Assembly (NCBI GenBank): GCA_033065855.1
Contig: JAVXUO010000371.1
Location: forward strand, 124,001 to 188,000
Source: Escallonia rubra
Lineage: Eukaryota; Streptophyta; Magnoliopsida; Escalloniales; Escalloniaceae
Reading direction: 5' to 3'
DNA length: 64,000 nucleotides
The notes below the pieces were generated by a model. It ran no database searches. It was given only the letters and a program-made list of their open reading frames with translations, and was not told the DNA's origin. The position numbers and the translations under genes were made by a program. Position 1 is the first letter of the stretch; each line of letters opens with the position of its first letter. Below are positions 45,021-55,745 of this stretch, one piece after another.

Positions 45021-47009
45021 AGCATTTGAGCTTTCAATCTAGCCTAAAGCATTTTGAGGCGTCGTGTGATTATTGGCAATAAATAATGACAAGGGTGCCC
45101 CATCAATCGGAAAGGCTCGTTAAGAAACAACGGTGCTCCAAGGATTGTACTCAAAAGACGATGATTTTTCAATTTTTTTTGGTACAAAGAAAATTTCACT
45201 AGCTAAGGCAATAAGGTACAAACTAAAATAACACAAATTAATTTTTGGCTCTAGAACCAAAGTACAACTAAGAGTGTACATGCGGATGCTTGGCCATGGA
45301 TCTTACAATGACGAACATGACGTTAGAGGAAAACATAAAAGATAAGTATTTTGGATTTAGAAAATCCATATGAAATGGTAACAAGGTGGAAGAGATACAA
45401 TGGGGCATCAGTTATAGGAGCCGCGTGGAATGATAGTTTACGTTAATCATATGGTTAATATCGAAACCAAATGGGTGGATGGGGTTCTAAAGGCCGGATC
45501 GAAATGATCTGCAGCTCTAAATGAATGTTCATCCTCGAACTCTTGTAGATCCGCAATCTTCAGGCCATAGTCTCACCATTCCGGACTCATATTAGAGACC
45601 TCTGACTAGAACAACTGGATCAGAGGTCCGGTGCTTATGACAGATCTGAAAAAACCTTTTGAGATACGAGGGTAGCGAATGAAAGGGAGTAACTTTGTGG
45701 TTGAAGGACTTATGATCTATGGTGGGGAGTGGATAAGGGTGGGAAGGAGTGGAGGCAAAGATGGGGTGTCGAGGCGGGGAAGGAAAAAACGTGAGAGAAA
45801 GCTAGGAAGAGGATGAAGAACACTGAGAACGCCTCTCATTCATTCCTCACAGTGGAAGCTAAAGGATGAAGGGGTGATATCCGGGTTTTTAGAGAGAGAA
45901 ATGAGAGAGAGGTTTTATATTTTTTCAAGAGGCAACGGTTGGTGCAGAAACAAAACCATTATTGAGACAATGATGTTCCATCAGTTTAATTTAAGTGCTC
46001 GTTTGAAATGGAAAGCCTACTAGGTTTTGGTTCGCAAATAGGTGACCTTCTTCGCTTTGTGTCTTTGTACCTTTAGTTGTAATGTTCCTTTAGGTGGACT
46101 TTTGGTGGCTTGTGGCTCCTGAATTGAGATGGGACTGATCGTATTGTAACCAAATTACTTTACAAGCAAAATTAATTTGAAGTAAAACTCTCCCTAAACT
46201 TCTCTCCTCTTTCTCTCTCTCTAAGAAGTCCCAGCCGCCACCCCTTCCTTCTTCAGCTTCCATGGTTGTGAGGATGGAAGATGAGGCCCTCATGTACTCT
46301 TCCTCCTTTTATTATTCTCTATGGCGTCCTCTCCTTCTGTTCCATCAGCATTCCATTTCTGCCAACTCTCGCCGCTTGTCATCGCCTTCCTCCACCATCT
46401 GATCCTCACTCCCTCTCTATATCAGACCTCCTTCGACCTCAAGGTTACTCCCCATCTTTTGATATCCCCAAATTTGAGAATTTTTCTCAAACCGTCATCA
46501 TCACTTTGATCCGATTGGTCTAGTTAGAAATTTGTAGTGTAAATCAAAACCGGAGAGTTTGTGGCTTGAAGATGCCGAATTTACGAGAGTTAGAGGATGC
46601 GCATTCCTTTCGAGATGCGGATCACTTCGATCCTGCCTTGGGAGGACCTCCCTTTAGCTTTTGGAGCTTCGATGTAAGCCGCAAGGTACTGTAAACTGCC
46701 AAAAGAAGCGGGGCATGGCTCTTGCCCCTGTTTCAATGGGAGGAGCTAAGGATTTGATGCAGTTCCTTGCATCTTCCCCATCTCTGACTACCCCTTAATT
46801 TGGTAATCCAAAAAATGGGTAGCCCTTATATTTCCTTTAGTTTCCTCAAATACCATGTTGGTCACTTTTCAAGACCATCAATTTGGATGCGTTGTCTTAG
46901 TTGTTCCAGGGATACTCGTTTAAATATCGTGTTAGGTTATATTGGGCAACGTTATATAATGAAATTTGCTTAGATATTTTTTTTTACTTTACAAGCTCCT
47001 TTATAATAT
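45021..47009. other. Spacer between FLA and R2 genes
   Basis: No gene of known family was recognised. A plus ORF at 46281-46523 (hydrophobic start, then Pro/Ser-rich) overlaps a minus ORF at 46090-46293. Neither shows a domain. They are left as unsupported; a short open segment at 46573-46700 is equally anonymous. Confidence 0.4.
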
Positions 47010-47427
47010 AGGTAGCGTTTGGTAACACTTCCAGTCATTTCTTTTCTGTTTAAAAATAAAATAAAATCAAAATCAATAACCCAGTTTTTTTATTTTAGGT
47101 GTTTGATTACCCAGTTTTTATTTTAAATTTTTTCTTTGGTGGTGGTTTGCGGTGGTGGGCGTGGCGGTGGTCGACGGTGGTGGTGGCCGGTCGCCGGCGG
47201 TGGCTACCGGCAGTCGCTGGCGGTGGTGATGGTGGCCTCAAAATAGAAACCAAAACTGAAAATCGAAAACTTTTTTTTGGAATTTTAAAAAACAACCCTA
47301 TTTTAAAAACTGGTTATCAAAATTGAAGAAAAAAAGATGAAAACTGTGTGCTAAACGCGTTTATTTTCTCCAATTTACAAAATTGGGGAAAAAACTAGAA
47401 AAATAAGTGTTACCAAACGGAGCCATA
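47010..47427. mobile_element. Short TIR element (GTTTGGTAACACTT type)
   Basis: The left end GTAGCGTTTGGTAACACTT and right end AAGTGTTACCAAACGGAGCC are inverted repeats about 418 bp apart. This terminus resembles hAT-like MITEs common in plants. The flanks share only a short ATAG, so the TSD is unclear. A GGTGG-rich core gives spurious ORFs. Confidence 0.6.
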
Positions 47428-48013
47428 GTAACCAAATTTGCGGTGATTGCCTTTTATGAGGTGGATGACATCTTCTTTGCTCACTTTCAGTAGAAAGTAG
47501 TGGCGATCAATTCTTTTTCTCACCCAAAACTTAAAATAGCTACAAACTCTTATATATTACTAACTGTTAATTATCGTTAAGTATTATCCGTGACATTTTT
47601 ACAAACATCTTTAATAATAATTTTTAACACTATTTTTTAACGTCATAACTAAATTATTAAATTTATATAAGGATCATCATTCATAAGCTCCTCCTAACAC
47701 TATAATGATACAGCCGAATTAATAATCAAAACTTTTTCAAAACTTAATACCTACAAAGCCCCACATGTCCCAAGAAGCCAACATGACATTAAAAGAATTA
47801 ACAGCTTCCCATAAAAGCTTTGGCCCAACTTTCTATTGAAACGTAACTCTCATCACGTGATCCCAATTTCAAACATTTCCCAAATCTTCCCCAACAAGCC
47901 TCACATGACTTTTCACTCAAATCCCGATTAAACCACTCACTCTTACCACAAATTTACGCCTACCCATAACCCAATTGGCCAATTCTACAAAAACAAGAAG
48001 GCTACAGTAGTCA

Positions 48014-48021
48014 ATTCCCCG
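48014..48021 (+). promoter_or_regulatory. E2F-type site 1 upstream of R2 gene
   Basis: ATTCCCCG fits the E2F/DP consensus WTTSSCSS, about 290 bp before the R2 start codon. Plant RNR2 promoters are known to be E2F-regulated at G1/S. Only the motif match is seen here. Confidence 0.5.
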
Positions 48022-48046
48022 TTAATCCATTGGAGCGTTACGCCTA

Positions 48047-48054
48047 GCGGGAAT
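48047..48054 (-). promoter_or_regulatory. E2F-type site 2 upstream of R2 gene
   Basis: GCGGGAAT on the plus strand reads ATTCCCGC on the minus strand, an exact WTTSSCSS match. It lies 25 bp from site 1. The pair supports cell-cycle control of the downstream gene. Confidence 0.6.
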
Positions 48055-48097
48055 TTCAAAAACCCTAAGTTTTAACCAAACCACCCAAACAGTCCTT

Positions 48098-48286
48098 ATG
48101 CGCTCTGGGTTTCATTTCATTCTCCCGCAAGCTTTCTCCAAAAATTTCAAAATCACCCGCTCTATTCCCCATTCAAACCAAGCCTTTGCGCTTAATAAAT
48201 ACCGTCGCAGGCCCCTTTCGTTCCTCAATCAACACAATCGATACTTCCAAACCCTGATTGGCATCTCTTTCAATCCCCCGCCGTAA
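48098..48286 (+). promoter_or_regulatory. Possible upstream ORF (62 codons) in the R2 leader
   Basis: An ATG-initiated 62-codon ORF ends 18 bp before the R2 start codon, in another frame. If transcription starts upstream of 48098 this would be a uORF that could lower R2 translation. The peptide is Phe/Arg-rich with no known family. Existence in the mRNA depends on the transcription start, which I cannot fix. Confidence 0.35.
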
Positions 48287-48304
48287 CCTAATTTCTACCC
48301 AAAA

Positions 48305-49294
48305 ATGCCTTCAATTCCTGAAGAACCCCTTTTAGCCCCAAACCCAGATCGGTTCTGTATGTTCCCAATTCAGTACCCACAAATCTGGGAAATGTACAAG
48401 AAGGCCGAGGCGTCCTTCTGGACGGCCGAGGAGGTCGATCTCTCGCAGGACCAGGTTCACTGGGAAGCCCTGAGCCCCGACGAGAAGCACTTCATCACCC
48501 ACGTGCTGGCCTTCTTCGCCGCCTCCGACGGCATCGTCCTGGAGAACCTCGCCGGCCGGTTCATGAAGGAGGTCCAGGTCTCGGAGGCGCGTGCCTTCTA
48601 CGGCTTCCAGATCGCCATCGAGAACATCCACTCCGAGATGTACAGCCTGCTCCTCGAGTCGTACATCAAGGACTCCGACGAGAAGTCCCGCCTCTTCCGC
48701 GCAATCGAGACCGTCCCGTGCATCGAGAGGAAGGCCAAGTGGGCCCTGCGCTGGATCGACGGCGGAGAGTCGTTCGCCGAGCGGATCATCGCCTTCGCCT
48801 GCGTGGAGGGAATATTCTTCTCCGGAAGCTTCTGCGCCATATTCTGGCTGAAGAAGCGCGGGCTGATGCCGGGGTTGACCTTCTCGAACGAGCTGATCTC
48901 GCGAGACGAGGGGCTCCACTGCGATTTCGCGTGCTTGCTGTACGGGCTGCTGAGGATGAAGCTGAGCGAGGAGCGAGTCAAGGGAATCGTCGCCGACGCG
49001 GTGGCGATCGAGAGGGAGTTCGTGTGCGACGCGCTGCCGTGCGGCTTAGTAGGAATGAACGGTGATCTGATGAGCCAGTACATAGAGTTCGTGGCTGACA
49101 GGCTGCTGGGTGCTCTGGGTTGTGGGAAATTGTATAATGTGGCTAACCCGTTCGATTGGATGGAGCTGATCTCGTTGCAGGGGAAGACCAATTTCTTTGA
49201 GAAGAGGGTTGGTGAATACCAGAAAGCTTCAGTCATGTCCAGCATAAATGGCAATGGTGGTGGCCATGAGTTCACAATGGATGAGGATTTCTGA
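48305..49294 (+). CDS. TSO2: Ribonucleotide reductase small subunit R2 (TSO2-like)
   Basis: This is a single-exon ORF of 329 residues, normal for plant R2. The diiron ligands are in place: D75 (AASDG), E106 and H109 (IENIHSE), E168 (VEG), E202 and H205 (DEGLH). The radical tyrosine is Y113 (SEMYS). The C-terminal heptapeptide FTMDEDF, which docks on the large subunit R1, is intact. By family knowledge R2 holds the diferric-tyrosyl radical for reduction of ribonucleotides to dNTPs, in cytosol and nucleus, peaking in S phase. Two E2F-type sites lie 250-290 bp upstream. Codons are strongly GC-rich in the third position for the first 250 residues, unlike neighbouring genes. The gene is divergent from the FLA gene, and gene order agrees with TSO2 (At3g27060). 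Confidence 0.97.
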   Translation: MPSIPEEPLLAPNPDRFCMFPIQYPQIWEMYKKAEASFWTAEEVDLSQDQVHWEALSPDEKHFITHVLAFFAASDGIVLENLAGRFMKEVQVSEARAFYGFQIAIENIHSEMYSLLLESYIKDSDEKSRLFRAIETVPCIERKAKWALRWIDGGESFAERIIAFACVEGIFFSGSFCAIFWLKKRGLMPGLTFSNELISRDEGLHCDFACLLYGLLRMKLSEERVKGIVADAVAIEREFVCDALPCGLVGMNGDLMSQYIEFVADRLLGALGCGKLYNVANPFDWMELISLQGKTNFFEKRVGEYQKASVMSSINGNGGGHEFTMDEDF

Positions 49295-50424
49295 GGGGTG
49301 GGTTGGCGCTAATTTGTGTGTTTAGTTAGTTAGTTCTTGCTTGTGTTCTACCATGTCCACAGTGCCTTTGGAATTTGTTTGTTAATGTTCATGTTTCGCT
49401 AAACAAAGCTAAAAAAATATGTATGTATCAGTTCAGAAGTGTAATGCAATGCACGAGAAACAAAGGATGACAGTTTTATTTTGTAAATGTGTTGCACCAT
49501 AATCAAGTAATTTTGTTCATGGGGTTCTGGTAACAGAATGGACCCTAGGTGGGTAGGTGTTGCTTTGAACCTGAAAATTGATTCACTTTCCAGTAAAGAT
49601 AAAAGGTAAAGAAAGTGTCGATCTTTGATAGGTTTCATGAATCGGTGTCACCTGGAGTTTAACTATTGACTGATTGAAATAGACCAGAACCTACCTAGTG
49701 TAGTGGGGTAGACTCTCTTTGCCTATGCACTCTACAAGTCACACGAACATCTCTGTCGTTTAGAATTCTTCTTGGGATTGTATTGCTGAAAATCATCCTA
49801 TGTTGATTTCTTAAAATTAAAAGTCACTTCAAAGTGAATGTTTGAAATGCCAAAATCAAGCTAACTTTTTATCGTCCTTTTGTACTGTACGTTTAACCGA
49901 GATGACATCTAACAAGCTAAAAAGGCAAAATATTTTACTCGGACAAGAGTGGGCTTGCAAGGGTGCTAGAGAGGGTGATAGGAGAGTTATCTATAGCTAT
50001 TGTGTACTTGCTCTCAAGCGTCCTAGTATACTCTACTTGTTCACATGTCTCGTTGACTAAATTATCAGGTATACAACGCTTCACTTTGGATCTTACTTAG
50101 CATGTTGGTTGAAATATTATTTAACCGATACATAATTTTTATTAACGCGCAACTGACGCAATTTTAAGAAGAAAATGTAACAATCGATGGGTCAGTGACC
50201 ATATTTTGGACGGGATGGATTTTAGCTTTCGAGTACGACCACTTTCCTCCGATCGAAATTAGCGCCCAAAAATGCCAGCGGGGATTGAATCGAGTGGCTC
50301 ACGTTCTAACCATTTGGGTGCCTTCCCAGACACAAAATGGAGAGCAGTAACGGCGTCGTATCGGGGTTACGCTAAAATGGCAGAATAACAGAGGCAGCAG
50401 CAGTATCGAAGAGCGTCGACGAAA
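49295..50424. other. R2 3' region and spacer
   Basis: The start of this stretch is the probable R2 3' UTR. No other gene was seen. Short ORFs at 49399-49638 (-) and 49842-50060 (+) lack signatures. Confidence 0.5.
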
Positions 50425-53400
50425 ATGGCAGGCTCACATTCCGAGTACCAGAGCTCGGGCATGCTGTCGAGGGAGCAGTTGCTTCATCTCTTCAATCGTT
50501 TCTCTTTTCTCACCTCACATCCCGGTAACACCACTCTTCCCTGTCCCACGGCCATTTTCAATTTCTCTATTTTTATCGTTTCTGTTTTGTTCCTTCTATT
50601 GTTTACTCTTTTGAATGTCTTCCAGATGTGAAGAAACGGATTCTAGATGCTGTGAATGATAAACAGGTTCTTTTCTTCCTCTCATTCATTGCCTCGAATT
50701 TGGTTTACGCTTAAAATACTCGTTCAGTGGAGCATTTTCGAATATTGAACTTGTTCAGTAATAATTATAAATGCCTTTCAAGGGCTTTATTATGCATAGA
50801 GAAGTTCTTCTATGCGCGGGGATTTTCATTTTAAGGCGTCAAGGGAGAAGGACCTCAATAGCTTCAACACATTGCTCCTCGCCGTATGAATGAGAAATAA
50901 GTGGCTGTCACTTCTTTTAGGCCTGTAGAATTAGAATTTTTGAACTTCGGATTTATTTTAGTTTGTAGCGTAATGAAACTGCCACATTTAGAGTTACTTT
51001 TGGAACCCTGGAGGATTCAAATCTGTGCGCACATACGCGCATACGTGGCAGTTTCAACTATAAATTACTGGGGTTTACCAATTCTCATGTCAAGTTGCAA
51101 TGTGAATCTCCTCACCTAAGGCCTGATAACTCAGCCTAGGGGAGCCAACATGAGAATCTGCAGATTTTGAAGTGCTTATATGAGGGAGCTACATGCACAA
51201 TGGCATAAAACGGGGTTGGTCCCCTACTGCTGTCTTTCATTCGTACAGTTGTAAGTGTTGAGTGGGCTCAACCTGAGAACAATAGCAAAAACTACTTCTC
51301 TACAATTCCAAGGAGAGGATTCTGGTACTTGTGTGAGTGGGTGTAATTTTATATCTGTTGCTCAATTCTCTTAGTTACTTTATATGCAGGAAGCTGTTGC
51401 TGTAACCACTGCAATTCAGGAAGAAATCTTTTTGGAGATGGGAGTCGGTAAGAAGTTTCTCTTTCCCTTTTTTGGTTTACAGAGATGCTTAGTTTACGTA
51501 AATTACATTTTTTTCCCTGTTAATCTCTTCACATGGCAGCATATCTGGTGCTCTTTGCCCTGCAAATTCCTAATTGCCGATGTTCCAATGAAGATGCACA
51601 TGTTGCATGTATATTCCTGCCGTCTATTGCTCTCACATTGTAGTGCAATTTATGACACTGAATGTTTGAGATAATTCTCTTCCTCACAAGAAAATGAGAA
51701 AGATATAATCCTTTTTCGTTCCTTTAATAGTTATAAAGGTTGATCTATGCAAATGGAATAGGAAGACTGATATTATTCAAGCATTATGTAAGGATAATAC
51801 GAATTATGATTCATGTCTCCATTGAGATATCCCCTATTGATGGAGAGTAATCTGAAACTGAAAGCTGGTTTTGATTTTCTAGAGACCTAACTCATGGTAT
51901 ATGTTTTCACTCATGTTTCTTGAGTAGCAGATGTTGGCAATATGCTGATATCTGCTCAGCCCTCCTTTTAGAGTATAGAAAATTCTATTAAACCTTTGGT
52001 GTTGTAAACTAGGATTGAGCCAAAATTAGCAATTCATGATTAATTTCCTGCCATGAACATGTTCTCCATCATCTGTAGTGTAACATCGATAAGATACTAA
52101 ACTAACATGTGGTTACAAGAGTTGTCTCTCTCTTTATGGCAGATCCAAGGTTTGGCCTTGCTTGCTTGGGAAAGGTAAACATGGCCTATGAGAATGATCG
52201 GGATTTGATGATTCTATTTTATGGTTTTGTGGCAAAGTAAGCTCTCTCTCTCTCTCCCTCCCTCCCTCCTGTGTGTGTGAGCGCGCATGTGTGCCAGTAG
52301 GTGTGTTCTACAATTACTTGGAATTCTCATTCGTTTTGTTTTAAGTTCCCGAGGCAAGGCCTATGGACACCCCGCCAGAGTCTGCGCCTTTGTCAAACGT
52401 CCTTATCTTTTACTGGTATGTGGCCGAGGAGTTTAAACATAAGGAGCCTTCTTGTTTGGATGGGACGCAGAACTTATGCTCAAATTGCTTCTAGGTTTTT
52501 TTTCCCTCTCTTTCTTTTACTTGTATAAAAGCTGCCAAAGAGGGATATGTATTGTGTAACATCAACTAATGGCATCCTCTTTTAGACTTTACTGAAAATA
52601 TGCTTGTTGTCTTTGGGAGCATTCTAGAAATGAGTCCATTTTTTGATTAAATTTGGAATAACTGCTTGGGATTTTGTAACCAAAGATAGCATCAATTCTC
52701 TTATGTGATAATGAACCTGTAGGCGACGTGATGCTCGTGTGCACGATTTGATGGAAACCTCAAATAGGAGTTGCACTGATATCAGTATCATCCAGCTTTG
52801 TTTTTTACGATGATCTGCATGCTTAATTTGGTTGAAGAAATTGGCTTTGATTTGGTGTTCCATCTTCCTCGTTTGATCATTTATGGCATGGATGTCCAGT
52901 AATATCCACCATATGTGAATTTGAGTGTTCGATTGATGTCCTCTCCTGGATGATCATATCCTTTGATTGTCTTTTTTATGAATGCAGCGTCTTCTTGGTC
53001 TGCCTTGTTTTACACGTTCAAATCCTAGATAAGTTAGTCTTGTCTACAGAATTGTCAGTGGTAGTGGTTATATTCATATTGAAATGTCAGGGAAGAGATT
53101 GCATGTGAGGAAGCTGAACTTGGACCAGAAAAGTACGCCGAAAGAGTGCAAATGCAACAAAAGTTGCAAGCAGAGGTAAAATTCTTGCATTTTGATAGAA
53201 GGTAGTTGAAGATGGATAATAGTTGAAGGTTTGGTTGATACATGTTGCAGCAACTGGAAATGCTACAGCACATGCGCGACTTTCACCTGGATGATCAATC
53301 TGCAATCCTTGAGAAGGTATGCTATCTTCTTACCTTCTTAGAACACAGATTTCGATTTTAAGACATGGAGAATGTCTTAGCCTTATCTTGTTGTCGCACA

Positions 53401-54549
53401 GTTTTAATGCTGTTAAGCCTGGCAGGAGCATGAACTTTGGCACTGCAAGCTAGTATAGAATACATTATGGACCACTGGAATATAGCTGAGCCTTTGGGCA
53501 ACTGTAAGGTTGCTCTGCTGTGTAATGGTTTCAAAATGTGTGAATGGCCTCTTCACAAAAGTGGGGTAAGGCTGTGTGCGTCAAGTCGTCAACCCTCCTA
53601 GACCGGCAATGCACTGCACAGCCCCTTGAGTCGTTGAAATGATCCGGGTTTCGAAGACTAGTAAAGAACTTCCCAGTTTTGGTATTTTGTTGCATGCAAA
53701 AAGTTGTGCAGAATCTCGGGAAGAGGTCATCCTCTTTACGATTTGATGAACTTTCTGTTTAGTATGGCTTTATTTGCTCTGTGCGTGCCCGCTGGACTGG
53801 ACACATGTTTAGCTGTAGAAAGTATGGTTCTGAAAGTGACTTCGGTTCGCCAGTTCAGGCTCAAGTCCTTGCTTTACGTCAGCGGACCGCTTGGGCTCTC
53901 CGCTCTTTGGTTAGAGTCGGGGATGGGCATGCAAAGAATTGAAGGGTACCTCCTCCAATAAAGCGAAATGGGTATGGTATTGGAGAATTGCTTTCACCTT
54001 GGCGAAAGCCATAAGGAAGTATAGGAACACATGTAAGCCCCGTTCCCACTTGCAGATATTCCGGACACATGCCAGTCAATGATGCGATTTAAACTTTCAC
54101 ATGCCTGCCTTATTGCTAAAATTGGGGCGAGCGTGTGGCTGTGTTCGGTTCTTAGAGTACATTGGAGATAGAAGAGAGCTTGGAAAATGATGAAATGGGG
54201 CATATTCTTTTTCTTGATTTATTTGTAGGCTTGGATGCAACTTAATTCTTGAGCCTATTTCTCTTTCTTCAGATTCACTCATAACACACAATAGAAAGTA
54301 GTCATCGCTATATTAACTCTCAAATATGCTTATTTTTCTCCTTGTGAATAGTCAAATCTGTTTTTGATCAAATGTGGCCTAGTATATTTGGGGTGGTATC
54401 TACGCAGTTTATAACCGGAACTTGTGTCTCCACAGTTGCACCAGCAGATGGAGAGAGCCAATTTTGATAGCGAAGCATCCCTTTTGTCGGTTGAGCAGAT
54501 TCAGGACACTGTTCGAAGGAGGGTAACGCCTGTATTCGGGCCAAGGTAG
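50425..54549 (+). CDS. Conserved plant protein of unknown function, 185 aa
   Basis: There are seven exons: 50425-50524, 50626-50666, 51390-51447, 52143-52236, 53091-53175, 53251-53316 and 54436-54549. All have GT-AG borders and a continuous frame, giving 185 residues. I recognise the pattern as that of a conserved plant protein but cannot name it. The N-terminal part (LSREQLLHLFNRFSFLTS, VKKRILDAVNDKQEAVAVTTAIQEEIFLEMG) is helical. A middle DPRFGLACLGKV and NDRDLMILFYGFVAKEE follow, then a long coiled-coil-like stretch (YAERVQMQQKLQAEQLEMLQHMRDFHLDDQ) and SAILEKLHQQMERANFDSEASLLS. There are no signal peptide, membrane segment or catalytic motifs. It is probably a soluble, interaction-type protein (inference). 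Intron 6 contains a degraded SINE. Confidence 0.85.
53505..53645 (+). mobile_element. Degraded Au-like SINE in intron 6 of the 50425-54549 gene
   Basis: The motifs GGTTGCTCTGCTGTG, GGCCTCTTCACAAAAGTGGGG, TAAGGCTGTGTGCGTCAA and CAACCCTCCTAGACC occur in the order of the Au SINE body. A clear B box is lost. It is similar to the copy at 57050-57200. Confidence 0.5.
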
Positions 54550-55745
54550 CTGGGTATTGTTCGTCTCGGTTGTAATTTGCAGAATGCAGAAGGAATAGCA
54601 CTCTGTTATTTTTTCTGAAAGAAACTGTTGAGCTTCACTTCGCACCGCGAGTGTAATAGACCGACTTGAGGGAGCATAACATCAACATTGGAGATAGTAT
54701 AAAGTTGCAGACTGGCTGATGTAGGCCAAGTTAATTCTGTTCTTTTTGTCTGAACAGCTAATTGTATCAATTTTAAAGTACATTTTGCCAAGTAGCACTC
54801 ACGCACTTGTGCGTGAAAAAGGAAGGGAAGCGTCTCTTATTTTTGGGGATGGTATAGTTTTCTGCAGACCATGAAGCATAAAGTCCGGAACACAAGCTTA
54901 CTACTTTGTCATTCCGCCATTACTTGAAAGAACCCATGAATCCCTAAGAAATATAGTAACTTGGAATATAGTGCCGTACGCGAGGCATAAACCATGAGGT
55001 ACGGCAGTTGAATTGGTTATTATTATCCCTCTGGTTGGTAATTCTGGTACTTGTTAAAAATTAGGACACAATTAGGACCCTACTAATGTGAAAACTGATA
55101 CTTTTTGACTCAGATAGGGACATTCTAATATCGAAAATGGTGAGATAAACGTTATTATTTCTTCCGTTCGTAATTTTGGTACCCGTTTGAAAGTCAAACA
55201 TTTTATGAACAATAACTTTATAAATCAAACTTTATACACAGGATGGTTAAAATGCATCTCAACTTTTATCGTTATAATGCGGCGGAGACATGCGGAGGAG
55301 TACGTAATGATTTGTACTCTATAGGTAAGCATTAAAAAAAGGGCACTAAAATCTTAAATTATTTTCAAAATATAAGTGATGTCAAAACTATCAAAACATA
55401 GTTATTTAGTTCAAGAGACTCCAAATCGATTCTTTCTTACATGAGATTGAACATAAATTTTTAATCGCGGTAATATTTAGAGAAAAATGGTATTTCACAA
55501 AAATATAAAATATGGGCTTCCGTATGTATGAGACGGCGGAGCTTCATGGGACCAAAATTTCAGAGGATAAGGTTTTAATTCGTGTTATCTTCACAGAAAG
55601 CTTAGTAGCAGCGGTAGCACTGCATTTCTCAGAAAGTAAGCTCAACAAAACCCTAACACAATCCATTTGCACAAATTACGCGCGCACACACACACGCACG
55701 TAATTCTTCGTTCTGATTCTGTCAATTTTCGCTTGCAGAGGAGCA
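54550..55745. other. Spacer upstream of RPL27
   Basis: I see no gene here. Two same-sense segments (TTGGTAATTCTGGTAC near 55035 and TCGTAATTTTGGTACC near 55170) look like a diverged Stowaway-type end and a partial copy. The last about 100 bp, with an (AC)n tract at about 55683-55695, is the RPL27 leader. Confidence 0.4.

Noticed and set aside
46090..46523. Overlapping small ORFs before the R2 promoter
   Set aside because: No domain, no splice-consistent extension and CT-rich bias; insufficient to call a gene.
48332..49275. Minus-strand ORFs of 195 and 225 codons and plus-strand ORFs in other frames over R2
   Set aside because: Consequences of high GC3 in the R2 gene; no domain in any, while the R2 frame has all diiron ligands.
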